A DNA stretch of 64,000 bases from Coprovicinus avistercoris (GTDB taxonomy: Bacteria; Actinomycetota; Coriobacteriia; Coriobacteriales; Atopobiaceae), in contig DVMQ01000006.1 in NCBI GenBank assembly GCA_018714895.1, forward strand, positions 1 through 64,000. The letters are read 5' to 3'. The position numbers were made by a program, and so were the translations under genes. Of this stretch, positions 17,029 to 25,934 are shown piece by piece. How positions within the stretch are numbered: the first letter of the stretch is position 1; each line of letters begins with the position of its first letter. The notes beneath the pieces were generated by a model that saw only the letters and a program-made list of their open reading frames with translations, made no database searches and was not told where the DNA came from.

Positions 17029-17817
17029 TTAGCTGTCTATTCCTTCTTCATTCTGATCTGAAGAAACTTCTTGAGCAGCAACTTCCTTTTTGCTTATTAC
17101 TCTAAGGTTTTTCGTGAAACGTCGTACACGTACAACACGTCTTACCGGTTCAATAACCTTACGAGTAAGCTCCATGTCTGCTGGAGTTTGAAGGTTGTAG
17201 CGCAGAGAGATCCTTCGTAGAACGACGGTTACTACAACGCAGACAATAGCGGTCCAAGGATTAAGTATTCCTGCATAAAACAGCATCACATAACAAATTG
17301 CTCCCCCTAAAGCACAGAGGGCATAAAGATTTCCTGGGATAAATATTTTAGGGACTTCACCGAGAAAGACATCTCGCATCATTCCGCCGCCAACACCGGT
17401 GAGTACACCCATAAGAATGCATGAGATGGGATTAAGTCCATACAGAAGGGCTTTGTCGCATCCTGCAGCACAGAATAAGCCAACAGAGATGATGTCTACC
17501 CACTCGATAGTTCTCGATAGTTGAGAAACAGGTGTTGGAAAGAGGAAAACGATCACTGAAGCAATGAGTGATACAGGAATGGCATAGTAGGAATCGAGCA
17601 TATAAACGCTACCCACTTGCATAATAACGTCGCGAATCAGACCGCCGCCAAGACCACAGAGCATGCCAAGTGAACAAGCACCTACCAAGTCCAGCTTGTA
17701 AGCTCGCGCAATAAGCGATCCAGAAATCGAACCCGATACCACACCCATAAGTTCAAGCCATATTGGGAGTGTGAGAACAGCGGATTCCCTTACAACATCT
17801 ACGGGGATTCCGAACAC
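17029..17817 (-). CDS. UPF0126 (YicG/YadS) membrane protein, TRIC-like
   Basis: About 262 aa. Two copies of the UPF0126 repeat, each of three hydrophobic helices with glycine-rich signatures: GMLCGLGGGLIRDVIM (about residues 50-65) and GVLTGVGGGMMRDVFLG (about 136-152). The family is related to trimeric intracellular cation channels and some members are linked to glycine uptake. A basic, Glu-ended cytoplasmic tail of ~60 residues is extra. A GGAGG site positioned for GTG at 17817 decides this start; it overlaps an ATG four codons upstream (17829). Confidence 0.82.
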   Translation of the reverse strand: MFGIPVDVVRESAVLTLPIWLELMGVVSGSISGSLIARAYKLDLVGACSLGMLCGLGGGLIRDVIMQVGSVYMLDSYYAIPVSLIASVIVFLFPTPVSQLSRTIEWVDIISVGLFCAAGCDKALLYGLNPISCILMGVLTGVGGGMMRDVFLGEVPKIFIPGNLYALCALGGAICYVMLFYAGILNPWTAIVCVVVTVVLRRISLRYNLQTPADMELTRKVIEPVRRVVRVRRFTKNLRVISKKEVAAQEVSSDQNEEGIDS

Positions 17818-17833
17818 CTCAACCTCCATACAT

Positions 17834-17868
17834 AAAAAATGCCGACGGAGCGAATAAACTCCGTCGGC
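17834..17868 (-). terminator. Terminator after the amino-acid binding protein
   Basis: Perfect 10-bp stem GCCGACGGAG / CTCCGTCGGC (17841-17850, 17859-17868); on the minus strand it is followed by six T. It ends the arcA/binding-protein unit. Confidence 0.85.
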
Positions 17869-17917
17869 AATCTACCATATCCAGCAGCTAAGAACGATTG
17901 GATAAAGGAATTAACAA

Positions 17918-18736
17918 TTACAGACCTTCAGTAGTGCCGAACCACTTGATCTTAATCTCATCCATTGTGCCGTTTTCCTGCAACGCAGCAAGGGCTTCAT
18001 TAATAGCCTTAGTGAGACCGGGGTTGTCTTTAGAAACAACAATGCCGTATTGCTCGCCTGTTGGAACCTCAACACAAACCTTAAGATCCTTATAAGACTG
18101 TTCGGTTAGATATTGTGCGACAGGTAGATCGGCAATGGCGCCCTGGTACAAACCGGAAGAGACACCGGTGAAGCATGAGACATAGTCATCAAGAGGAACA
18201 ATTTCTGCCTGAGAGAAGTTCTCCTCTCCCCATGTCTGACCTGTTGTACCTGCAGAGGCTACGAGGACGTTACCTGCCTGATCAAAGTCCTCAAGAGAAG
18301 CATAGGTAGAAGTAGCTAACGCAAGAAGTGCCTGATTAGAGTTGAGGTATGGATCAGAGAAATCAATCTCAGCAGAGCGCTCGTCATTGATAGTAACAGC
18401 GGAGATGCAAACGTCTGCCTTACCGCCAGCCTTAATGGTTGGAACAAGAGTGTCAAACTTCTGAGTAGGAAGAATATTGCACTCCAAACCCATTTGCTCA
18501 GCAACAGCGGTAATCAGGTCAATATCAAATCCTTGAGTTCCTGATCCATCATCGGTTGAGAACTCAAAAGGAGGAAAACCGTTTGAATAAACAACACTGA
18601 GCTGCCCATCGTTTACCAGGGTATATCCATCAGCAGAGGCGCTCTCAGAATCGGTGTTTCCGCCGCAACCAGCCAAACCAAGCGCTGCAATACCGGAAAG
18701 TGTTGCGATGGCACTTCTCCTGCTTACATTCTTCAT
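17918..18736 (-). CDS. Amino-acid ABC transporter substrate-binding lipoprotein
   Basis: 272 aa. N-terminal signal with lipobox LAGC (Cys about residue 24), preceded by an SRRSAIATL stretch that also looks like a twin-arginine motif. The mature part is a type II periplasmic binding protein (SBP_bac_3): GFDIDLITAVAEQMG, KADVCISAVTINDERSAEIDFSDPY, then DLPVAQYLTEQ. Such proteins deliver polar or cationic amino acids to an ABC importer; no permease or ATPase gene is adjacent. Start has AAGGAG. It lies 77 bp after arcA, so arginine is a reasonable guess for its ligand, but this is inference. Confidence 0.85.
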   Translation of the reverse strand: MKNVSRRSAIATLSGIAALGLAGCGGNTDSESASADGYTLVNDGQLSVVYSNGFPPFEFSTDDGSGTQGFDIDLITAVAEQMGLECNILPTQKFDTLVPTIKAGGKADVCISAVTINDERSAEIDFSDPYLNSNQALLALATSTYASLEDFDQAGNVLVASAGTTGQTWGEENFSQAEIVPLDDYVSCFTGVSSGLYQGAIADLPVAQYLTEQSYKDLKVCVEVPTGEQYGIVVSKDNPGLTKAINEALAALQENGTMDEIKIKWFGTTEGL

Positions 18737-18813
18737 ATTGGCTCCTTATATCGATTGATAAAGCTGTTAGATACAGCCTTAGTACCTAAATAAACCTGAT
18801 GAGAAGTAATGCA

Positions 18814-20040
18814 CTACAGATCTTCTCGCCAAATAGGCATGCTCATGCAACGCGGACCACCCTTGCCACGGCTCAGTTCAGATCCGCAGAAAGTATGGAC
18901 GGTAATACCTGCTTTATCGAGAAGATCAAGCGTGATGAGGTTACGATCGTATGCAGCCACTTCGCCTGGCTTAATGCAAAGCAGATTGGCACCAAGGTTA
19001 TAAGACTCCCAACGACCACCAATCATGTCACCATTGCCACAAGGAATAAAACGCACTGCGTCTACGCCGACAGCCTCACACAGCGCATCTGACCAGCCGC
19101 CTTCAACAAGGGAGCAGTGCACACTTGGCTTACCGTTGGTATCAATAGCGCCAGGAGTGAGCTTGAAAACTGCGACATTGTCTTTCATGAAGGGGTTACA
19201 CATAAAGGTGTCGTAATCGATCATTGCCAGCATGCCGTCAAGATGCATAATGCGAGGATCGCGCGAATGGAATGCATACACTGAGGTATATCCACGCTCA
19301 AAGACACTCGCGGCAACTGCTTCAATAGCACCAGGCTCGGTGCGACCAAAGCAGCCAATGCAGAGCGTGTGATCCGAGGCAACCATTACGTCGCCGCCTT
19401 CAATAGTCCAAGGCGACTTCATGTTATAGAGATCCTCGGTAGGATCATCGGCGTACAGGTCTGAATAGCGATGGATGTACTTTAAAAGCAGTGGCTCACG
19501 CTGACGATAACGCTTGCACATGTGCGAAAGAATTACGCCGTCTGCAACGTTAATGCTTGAGTCGCGGGCAAAATAGGCATTTGGAAGCGGTTCAACAATA
19601 AAGAGTGCGCCTTTGCTAATCATGCCGCCAAGGGTTGTGTCGTCGGCGAAAAATGCATTATCAGAGCGAATACCACAGTAAATTGCATTTACAAATGACG
19701 TGGTATCAAGCTGGTTGTAATAAGCCAGAACTGCTTCTTCAAGCTGCGGAGAGCAAACATGTGAAGCTGCAATAAATTCTTTTGTAAAAGCCTCACGCGC
19801 ATCCTGATGTGACATGGCCTGTGTAAATAAATCGCGAATATAAAAAACTTCTGCACCGGCATTACGCAATATTTGAGCAAACTCATCATGTTCGGCTTGG
19901 GCACGTGTAAGCATTGGAGTGTCTTGCAGAAGCATCTCTTGGAGATGGAATGGGTGAACTTGATTCAATTCATCCCCTGGTCTGCTCAACATAACGCGCT
20001 TTAATTGCCCAATTTCGGAGTAAACATGAACGTGAGACAC
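18814..20040 (-). CDS. arcA: Arginine deiminase
   Basis: About 408 aa. Converts arginine to citrulline and ammonia, the first step of the fermentative ADI pathway. Visible hallmarks: N-terminal IGQLKRVMLSRPG; EGGDVMVAS; HLDGMLAMID with catalytic His/Asp; and the C-terminal GKGGPRCMSMP with the nucleophilic Cys. GTG at 20040 (VSHVHVYSEIG) lies 8 nt after GGAGGGAGA and gives the family length; ATG candidates upstream (20055, 20085) carry that same Shine-Dalgarno inside their coding part. arcB, arcC and arcD are not in this window, so the rest of the pathway is elsewhere or absent. Confidence 0.93.
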   Translation of the reverse strand: MSHVHVYSEIGQLKRVMLSRPGDELNQVHPFHLQEMLLQDTPMLTRAQAEHDEFAQILRNAGAEVFYIRDLFTQAMSHQDAREAFTKEFIAASHVCSPQLEEAVLAYYNQLDTTSFVNAIYCGIRSDNAFFADDTTLGGMISKGALFIVEPLPNAYFARDSSINVADGVILSHMCKRYRQREPLLLKYIHRYSDLYADDPTEDLYNMKSPWTIEGGDVMVASDHTLCIGCFGRTEPGAIEAVAASVFERGYTSVYAFHSRDPRIMHLDGMLAMIDYDTFMCNPFMKDNVAVFKLTPGAIDTNGKPSVHCSLVEGGWSDALCEAVGVDAVRFIPCGNGDMIGGRWESYNLGANLLCIKPGEVAAYDRNLITLDLLDKAGITVHTFCGSELSRGKGGPRCMSMPIWREDL

Positions 20041-20134
20041 TGACTCTCCCTCCATAATTGAATGGGTAGCTCTCGGTGTAAGCACCCAGCAGCAATCGCT
20101 ATTGTGAATATGTACTGTTGCATAAGTATTACGT

Positions 20135-20158
20135 ATTCATGTAAATATGTTTATGAAT
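20135..20158. promoter_or_regulatory. Inverted repeat upstream of arcA
   Basis: ATTCAT-12 bp-ATGAAT in AT-rich DNA about 95 bp before the arcA start. It could be an operator (for example for an ArgR-type regulator), but the spacing does not match the classical ARG box. The rest of 20041-20313 shows nothing else convincing apart from a -10-like TATACT (20291-20296) before the tRNA-Ser. Confidence 0.25.
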
Positions 20159-20313
20159 GAATCCCTTAAATGCAATAAATAATGGGGATAACGGCTGATG
20201 TGATACGTTGGCTTATAAAAACAAGCAATATTTGTGAAGGAACTCAAAAGAAAGATAAGAATGACCTTCCGAATGGAGGGTGACTTACGGTATACTGTCC
20301 GTTGCGGTTTTAA

Positions 20314-20404
20314 GGAGAGTTGTCCGAGTGGCCGAAGGAGCACGATTGGAAATCGTGTAGGCGCCTAAAGCGTCTCCAGGGTTCAAATCCCTGACTCTCC
20401 GCCA
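20314..20404 (+). tRNA. tRNA-Ser (anticodon GGA)
   Basis: 91 nt with encoded CCA and a long variable arm. Acceptor GGAGAGT / ACTCTCC, anticodon loop with GGA, T-loop GTTCAAA. Confidence 0.97.
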
Positions 20405-20444
20405 GAACTTGCTCGCGGCGCCTCGGGCGCCGCGTCACCCTAAC

Positions 20445-20534
20445 GGAGGGGTGGCAGAGTGGTTGAATGCGGCGGTCTCGAAAACCGTTTACCCCTTCGG
20501 GGGTACGAGGGTTCGAATCCCTCCTCCTCCGCCA
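20445..20534 (+). tRNA. tRNA-Ser (anticodon CGA)
   Basis: 90 nt with encoded CCA and a long variable arm. Acceptor GGAGGGG / CTCCTCC (with a mismatch or G-T), anticodon loop TCTCGAA. Its first half is almost identical to the tRNA-Ser(TGA) near 62 kb. Confidence 0.96.
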
Positions 20535-20697
20535 GTATTCATTTTCAGGTTACTTCAGGTAGCCTCTTTTTTTATCTTTATTTCTCTTCATTAATTACAA
20601 TTCAATAATGAAAACCATAGTGAGCAATCACATATTTTTATCTTGGGTTGATTATACTTTCGTGCTACTTAAGCAAATGAGAGTGAGGGAATAACCC

Positions 20698-21831
20698 ATG
20701 GCAAGCCCTGTATTTATAAACTCCTCGTACTATCAACGTGCTTGGCGCATGCTTACTTCGCAAAAGGGCTGGGGTAAGACCATAATGCTCATCATTTTGG
20801 CGCTTATCGTTCCCTTAGTTGGTGTGCTGGGTGTTATGGGTTATTGTCTCGAACGCGCTCGCATGATTGCTTGGGGTATGCAAAATGCTCCTGAAAAAGG
20901 AACACTCGGAATTGGTACGTGCTTACGATCTGGCCTACGAGGTTTTGTTGTTGCATTTTGTTGGGTCTTTGTACCCACCTTTGTTTTAGAGACCATATCG
21001 ATGGTCCTTAACTTTTTCTCACTTTCATTCATTGCTGCAATGCTAACAATGCCAATAGCGATAATTATTCTCTGTTTCTCGGTTGTAGGTTTAGTAGCTG
21101 CACTTCACGCCACTATATATCAGAAGATTAGTGCTGGATTTGCTGTTAAACGCATTGTTATGATGGCGCGTCATGGTATATCTGGTCTTGCAAAAATAAT
21201 AGTGAGTCAGTTTGTTGTTGGATTCTTCGGTAACATATTTATCTCGTTGCTCGCTTTCTTTATAGGTATGCCTCTCGCAGGACTTGTACTTGATATTAAT
21301 GAGAATCTTGTAGATGAAATTAATTATCTAACGTCGCTCTCAAACAGTGTGGTAACCAGTGAACAAGCTGTAAGACTTATTGTGTTACTTCTACAGGTGC
21401 TCTTACCAATCATTATTGTCTTTTGGCTCGCAGGCATTATTTATTCTGCCTTTTTGTATCCAGTCCACTATATGTCTATTGGTCTGTGGATGTACCAATT
21501 TGATGTTCAAGCATGGGGTGGCGTTTCTGATGAGATGCCTCAGCCGATGAAAGAACAAAAACCTTGGTCTTATGGCGAGGTGTATGGAGCGTATAACACT
21601 GGCCAGCAACCAGCAGACGTAAATCAAAACAATAAAGCCGCTCTTCCTCAAATGACGACAGATATGCCGCAAAGTGGTTATACGGCCCCTGTTATATCTG
21701 GGCAAAACGTGGACCAAGAGCATGTACAACCCCGTTTTTGTCCACAATGCGGCAATCCATTGGTCCCGGGAGATAAATTCTGTCGCAATTGTGGAAAAGC
21801 GATTGCGCCACAAGAATATACAAACGATTAA
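20698..21831 (+). CDS. DUF4013-like multi-pass membrane protein with C-terminal zinc ribbon
   Basis: 377 aa. Five to six hydrophobic helices in residues ~25-250, beginning with a GWGKTIMLIILALIVPLVGVLGVMGYCLERAR segment typical of DUF4013. A Gln/Pro-rich linker (~270-340) leads to a terminal zinc ribbon: CPQCGNPLVPGDKFCRNCG. The ribbon probably faces the cytoplasm. DUF4013 proteins have no settled function. ATG at 20698; the ribosome site (GAGTGAGGGAATAACC) is moderate. Monocistronic. Similar ribbons occur in the two proteins at 54.3-56.8 kb. Confidence 0.75.
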   Translation: MASPVFINSSYYQRAWRMLTSQKGWGKTIMLIILALIVPLVGVLGVMGYCLERARMIAWGMQNAPEKGTLGIGTCLRSGLRGFVVAFCWVFVPTFVLETISMVLNFFSLSFIAAMLTMPIAIIILCFSVVGLVAALHATIYQKISAGFAVKRIVMMARHGISGLAKIIVSQFVVGFFGNIFISLLAFFIGMPLAGLVLDINENLVDEINYLTSLSNSVVTSEQAVRLIVLLLQVLLPIIIVFWLAGIIYSAFLYPVHYMSIGLWMYQFDVQAWGGVSDEMPQPMKEQKPWSYGEVYGAYNTGQQPADVNQNNKAALPQMTTDMPQSGYTAPVISGQNVDQEHVQPRFCPQCGNPLVPGDKFCRNCGKAIAPQEYTND

Positions 21832-22176
21832 AAGATTTGTGTAAAACAACCAAGCGAACGCGCCAGTTTGATTTTACTTACAGAAAAATGCTCCTGACCT
21901 GCTCATACGATGAATATCATTCATGTATTTATGCGTGATGTTTATCGTCATGTCAGATAATTGAATGTATGCGTCATCAATTTTGCATGTGCTTGAGAGG
22001 ATATTTGTTAGAAGCCCCTTCTACGATACATGTGTGGAGAGCGTGATGGAGCTGTGACGTAAGGAAAAGTCTTGGCAAAACAAGTGCGCGTCTGTGGTAG
22101 GATACCTGGGCGAATCCTTCTGCCCTAGGCGCAAACCTTCACGTCCTGGGGCCATCAGCCCAGAGGAGGTGAAAGA
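21832..22176 (+). promoter_or_regulatory. Non-coding leader region of the rpsF operon
   Basis: 345 bp without a gene. Near its end a TTGGCA (22072) and a TAGGAT (22098) form a loosely spaced promoter-like pair. A short hairpin CTGGG / CCCAG (22146-22163) lies right before the rpsF ribosome site GAGGAGG. The leader may carry an S6:S18 autoregulatory element, but I could not confirm its consensus. Confidence 0.4.
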
Positions 22177-22470
22177 ATGAAGGCTTACGAGTTGCTGTTT
22201 TTTGTCGATCCCTCATCCACCGATGAGGTCCGCGCTGGCGTTATGAAGCGTATCGATGTTGCCATCTCCGATAATGGCGGCAAGGTGGATAACGTCGAGG
22301 ATTGGGGTAGGCGCAAGCTCGCCTATGAGATCGACCACCTCAATGAGGGTGACTATACTCTCATCGATTTCCATGCAGATGCTAACCAGATCGCCGAGCT
22401 TGACCGCGTTCTTCGCATTAACGATGCCGTCAAGCGTCACATGATCGTGCGTCGTCCCGACAAGGACTAG
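22177..22470 (+). CDS. rpsF: 30S ribosomal protein S6
   Basis: 97 aa, the usual length. It binds S18 in the central domain of the small subunit. The opening MKAYELLFFVDPSS, the middle VEDWGRRKLAYEIDHLNEGDYTL and the end INDAVKRHMIVRRP are characteristic. GAGGAGG precedes the ATG. First gene of rpsF-ssb-rpsR-rplI, a conserved bacterial operon order. Confidence 0.97.
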   Translation: MKAYELLFFVDPSSTDEVRAGVMKRIDVAISDNGGKVDNVEDWGRRKLAYEIDHLNEGDYTLIDFHADANQIAELDRVLRINDAVKRHMIVRRPDKD

Positions 22471-22513
22471 TACATGGAAGGTGGGTTTCCACCAATGAGA
22501 GGTAGTGAGAAAA

Positions 22514-22969
22514 ATGAGCATCAACCGAGTGCTTATTAGCGGCAATCTTACCCGTGACCCTGAGATTCGTGTTACCGCAGGTGGAACACAAATTCTGTCT
22601 TTTGGTGTAGCGGTTAATGATCGTCGTCGTAATCAACAGACTGGCGAGTGGGAAGATTATCCCAACTTCGTGGATTGCGTTATGTTTGGTGCCCGTGCTG
22701 AGGCGGTCTCACGTTTCCTCTCAAAGGGATCTAAAGTCGCAATTGAGGGCAAGCTGCGCTATAGCTCATGGGAACGTGATGGTCAGCGCAGAAGCAAGAT
22801 CGAAGTTGTTATCGATGAGATTGAGTTCTTGTCGAGAGGTCAGCAGGGCGCCGGCTCTCCTGCCCCCATGGCTTCAGCTCCAGTTGCATCTACCCCAGCA
22901 CCACAGGCATCGCGTCCTATACATACGCCGCCTGCTGCTGAGGTTTACGACGAAGATATTCCCTTCTAG
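22514..22969 (+). CDS. ssb: Single-stranded DNA-binding protein
   Basis: About 151 aa. OB fold in residues ~1-108 (NRVLISGNLTRDPEIR, FVDCVMFGARAEAVSRFLSKGSKVAIEGKLRYSSWE), then a Pro/Ala-rich linker and the acidic protein-interaction tip DEDIPF. It coats single-stranded DNA at forks. ATG at 22514 gives the standard MSINRV start; a GTG at 22505 directly after GAGAGG is the alternative. Confidence 0.96.
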   Translation: MSINRVLISGNLTRDPEIRVTAGGTQILSFGVAVNDRRRNQQTGEWEDYPNFVDCVMFGARAEAVSRFLSKGSKVAIEGKLRYSSWERDGQRRSKIEVVIDEIEFLSRGQQGAGSPAPMASAPVASTPAPQASRPIHTPPAAEVYDEDIPF

Positions 22970-23010
22970 GAACGAATGCGGCATTGCCGTTGCAGGAAAG
23001 GTATTAAGAC

Positions 23011-23277
23011 ATGGCTACTGATTATCAGCGTCAGCCGCGTCGCAAGTATTGCCAGTTCTGCAAGGAGAACACGGACTTCATCGACTACAAAGATGTCCAG
23101 CTCCTTCGCAAGTATATGACCGACCGTGGCAAGATTAAGCCTCGTCGTGTTACTGGCGCTTGCACGCAGCACCAGCACGATATTGCGAACGCCATCAAGC
23201 GCGCTCGCGTTATGGCGCTCCTGCCGTACACCGTCCCGGTAATTTCCAATCGTGGCGGTCGTCGCGAGCGTCGGTAG
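23011..23277 (+). CDS. rpsR: 30S ribosomal protein S18 (zinc-binding form)
   Basis: 88 aa. Pairs with S6 on the ribosome. The KYCQFCKEN motif plus a later Cys (GACTQHQHD) and His residues suggest the zinc-binding C+ form, in contrast to the Cys-less forms that many bacteria use under zinc shortage. The IKRARVMALLPY ending is typical. ATG at 23011 preceded by AGGAAAGG. Third gene of the operon. Confidence 0.96.
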   Translation: MATDYQRQPRRKYCQFCKENTDFIDYKDVQLLRKYMTDRGKIKPRRVTGACTQHQHDIANAIKRARVMALLPYTVPVISNRGGRRERR

Positions 23278-23352
23278 TTCCGTTGCTCGCGCAAGCAATA
23301 CGCGCAAGATAGAAAAGTACGTCGGTAAAGCCGACTTATTTAAGGAGCGTTC

Positions 23353-23916
23353 ATGAAAGTCATCCTTCTGAGCGAGCTCAGGGGCAAGGGTGGCGAGGGT
23401 GACATCGTAGATGTCGCTCAGGGCTATGCGGAGAACTATCTGTTCCCCCAGCGTATCGCCATCGCTGCTACCAAGGGCAACATCAAGCAGCTCGAGGAGC
23501 GCCGTCACAACATCGCTAAGCGCGAAGAGCAGCGCATTACCGATGCTGAGGCAACAAAGGCAGCACTCGAGGGCAAGAGCGTAACTGTTGAGGCAAAGGT
23601 TGGTGAAGAGGGCCAACTCTTCGGTTCTGTTACCACCGCTATGATTGCCGATGCAGTGAAAGATCAACTTGGAATCGAGATTGATCGTAAACGCATTGAG
23701 CGTACCGCCAACATCAAGACGGCTGGCGTTCACAAGGTAAATGTCAACCTCTATCGTGAGATCACCGCTACTCTCGAGGTCACCGTCGGTGACGCCGAGT
23801 GGTTTGCTGCTCAGGCTGCTGCCGCTGAGGCAGAGGTCGCTGAGGCAGCCGAGGAAGCCGCTGAAGAGGTTGAGGTCGAGGTTGAGGAGATTGTGGTAGA
23901 AGAAGCTGCCGAATAA
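23353..23916 (+). CDS. rplI: 50S ribosomal protein L9 with acidic tail
   Basis: 187 aa against about 150 usual. N-domain MKVILLSELRGKGGEGDIVDVAQGYAENYLFPQ binds 23S rRNA, followed by the long helix and C-domain (EGQLFGSVTTAMIADAVKDQLGIEIDRK). The last ~40 residues are an extra run of Glu/Ala/Val (EEAAEEVEVEVEEIVVEEAAE region). TTTAAGGAGCG precedes the ATG. Last gene of the operon; a terminator follows. Confidence 0.95.
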   Translation: MKVILLSELRGKGGEGDIVDVAQGYAENYLFPQRIAIAATKGNIKQLEERRHNIAKREEQRITDAEATKAALEGKSVTVEAKVGEEGQLFGSVTTAMIADAVKDQLGIEIDRKRIERTANIKTAGVHKVNVNLYREITATLEVTVGDAEWFAAQAAAAEAEVAEAAEEAAEEVEVEVEEIVVEEAAE

Positions 23917-23941
23917 CTCTTTACCTCATATTTTTCAAGAA

Positions 23942-23991
23942 GAGCTACTACCTGCAGATTTCTACAATCGCCGCAGGTAGTAGCTTTCTTT
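23942..23991 (+). terminator. Terminator after rplI
   Basis: Perfect 12-bp stem GCTACTACCTGC / GCAGGTAGTAGC (23944-23955, 23973-23984) followed by TTTCTTT. Confidence 0.75.
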
Positions 23992-24180
23992 GTGGCAATA
24001 AATTTTCTTAAAAAATGATGAGTCTGCTGATCTAAACACCATAGCTGAACTGGGCATCTTCGAATAAAAGTATCGAAAAATGCCAATTTAACTGGGGAAA
24101 CATAGAATATCCATACTATGTTCGATAAGAGGATAGCTGCAAGGTTGCATATTCCTAGCCTGTCCTGTGTATCTTGCGAT

Positions 24181-24254
24181 TGTTGAAAACCCGCTCATCG
24201 AATTTTGCAAAGATTGTTGAAAACGTTGAAAACTTACAAATCCGCCGTTGAAAG
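24181..24254. promoter_or_regulatory. Cluster of DnaA-box-like repeats before dnaB
   Basis: In the 451-bp rplI-dnaB gap four same-strand repeats stand within 74 bp: TGTTGAAAA (24181), TGTTGAAAA (24215), CGTTGAAAA (24224) and CGTTGAAAG (24246). The first two extend to TGTTGAAAAC, the same 10-mer found around dnaA. The second and third overlap head to tail with a 9-bp period. The rest of the gap (23992-24180, 24255-24367) shows no gene. Confidence 0.55.
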
Positions 24255-24367
24255 CAGAAAGCCTTCGACAATCTCCTGTATAAAGCGTGGGAGACATAAA
24301 ACACAGAGAAACAAGCAGACGTAAATAAGCTACGATTCCCAAGCTAGTCTTTGTTGGAAGGAATGTT

Positions 24368-25768
24368 TTGCCTGCTTTAGATCAATCCCATTACACTGAT
24401 GAAAGCCATACCAGTTCATCAGAGTATTCGGCACCCATGCCTCAGGATGCGTCAGCTGAAGCGTCGGTACTATCAGCCATGCTGGTTTCAAGTGATGTGC
24501 TGCAGGAGTGCCTTGTTCAATTGGACGAGCAGGATTTTTACATCCCATCCAATCAAAAAATATTTGCGGCTATGCATGCGCTTTTTGATCGCAGTCAACC
24601 AGTTGATCCTATTTCTCTGGCAGATTACCTCAACTCTTCGGGAGACCTTGAACGCGTTGGCGGTCGCGCATATCTGGTAGAACTCAGCGGCAACACGTTT
24701 GCACTTGCAAGTTGGCATCACCATGCCGAGATTCTTCGTCGAGACTCTACGCTACGCAACATTATTCAAGCTTCTGCTCAAATTACCGCACTTGCATATA
24801 GTGCTCCGGAAGATACAAAAGAAGTTGTAAATGATGCAGAGCGTCTGCTTTTAGGCGTTACCGATCGCGATGTGAGCTCCAACTATTCAACAGTAGAGCA
24901 GATCATGGAGGAGCTCTACGAGCAGTTGGACGAGCAAGCACGAAATCGTACAGATTTCTTAGGTGTTCAGACTGGTTTTCCGGGCATCGATTCTCGCCTT
25001 CTTGGTTTACGTGAAGGTCAAATGGTAGTTATCGGTGCTCGACCTGGTGTTGGTAAGACTTCATTTGCGCTTAATCTTGCTGTTAATGCAGCATCTTCGG
25101 GCGCTTCGGTTGCCTTTTTCTCACTTGAGATGAGTAAGGTAGAAATTGCTCAGCGCCTGCTTTCTGCGCATGCACGCATTGGTCTTACCGATATTCGCTC
25201 GGCTAATATCCGCGATCAGCAATGGCCACAAATCCTCGAGGCTACAAGCGAGCTCTCACAGCTCGATATCATGATCGACGACACGCCGGGCACGACTGTG
25301 ACAGAGATACGTGCCAAAGCACGTCGCATGCTTCATGGGAAAAAGAACGGCGTAGTAATCCTGGACTATTTGCAGCTTGTGTCGCCACCTTCAGGTGGAC
25401 GTCGCTCAGACTCACGTGCAACTGAGGTTTCTGAGATGAGCCGTGGTATCAAAATTATGGCAAAAGACCTCGGTGTTCCAGTTATTGCTCTTTCGCAGCT
25501 CAACCGTTCCTCTGAGGCGCGTACCGGTAAGCGACCACAGCTTTCAGACCTGAGAGAATCAGGTGCTATCGAGCAGGACGCTGACATTGTTATTCTCTTG
25601 GATCGATCTGTAACGGCAGAAGAGGCTGCTCGCCAAGATCGTCCGGACGAGAATATTACCGAGTTTATTATCGCTAAGAACCGTTCGGGCCCAACAGGCG
25701 TGGTACCTCTCACCTTCTTGCCAGGTTCAACAAAGTTTGTAGAAGTTGACACTCACCACGAAGAGTAG
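24368..25768 (+). CDS. dnaB: Replicative DNA helicase DnaB
   Basis: 466 aa. N-terminal domain (residues ~20-125, PQDASAEASVLSAMLVSSDVLQE), linker helix, and RecA-like ATPase domain with Walker A GARPGVGKTS (about 222-231), Walker B GVVILDYLQLV, and the KNRSGPTG beta-hairpin arginine-finger region. Hexameric helicase that unwinds DNA at the fork. The start is TTG at 24368, 5 nt after GGAAGGA; the nearby ATG at 24363 is out of frame and stops after five codons. No intein is seen. Loader is probably the DciA at 8 kb. Confidence 0.96.
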   Translation: MPALDQSHYTDESHTSSSEYSAPMPQDASAEASVLSAMLVSSDVLQECLVQLDEQDFYIPSNQKIFAAMHALFDRSQPVDPISLADYLNSSGDLERVGGRAYLVELSGNTFALASWHHHAEILRRDSTLRNIIQASAQITALAYSAPEDTKEVVNDAERLLLGVTDRDVSSNYSTVEQIMEELYEQLDEQARNRTDFLGVQTGFPGIDSRLLGLREGQMVVIGARPGVGKTSFALNLAVNAASSGASVAFFSLEMSKVEIAQRLLSAHARIGLTDIRSANIRDQQWPQILEATSELSQLDIMIDDTPGTTVTEIRAKARRMLHGKKNGVVILDYLQLVSPPSGGRRSDSRATEVSEMSRGIKIMAKDLGVPVIALSQLNRSSEARTGKRPQLSDLRESGAIEQDADIVILLDRSVTAEEAARQDRPDENITEFIIAKNRSGPTGVVPLTFLPGSTKFVEVDTHHEE

Positions 25769-25934
25769 AGTAAAGAGGCACTGAACATATGGAACATACA
25801 ACCCTCTCGCAAGAGATTTGGCTGTATTGTCCTATACTGATTTCGCCGACCCGACCGGGCTATGCCCGCCGCCGAAGACGGCTTCCCGTTCGGTGCGTGT
25901 GCCAGACTATATGAGAACGAGCGAGGGAGACCGC

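Noticed and set aside
20135..20158. ArgR (ARG box) operator before arcA
   Set aside because: The half-site order and 12-bp gap do not match the ARG box; kept only as a low-confidence inverted repeat.
22966..23733. 255-codon minus-strand frame across rpsR and rplI
   Set aside because: Antisense to two certain ribosomal protein genes; no recognisable domain.
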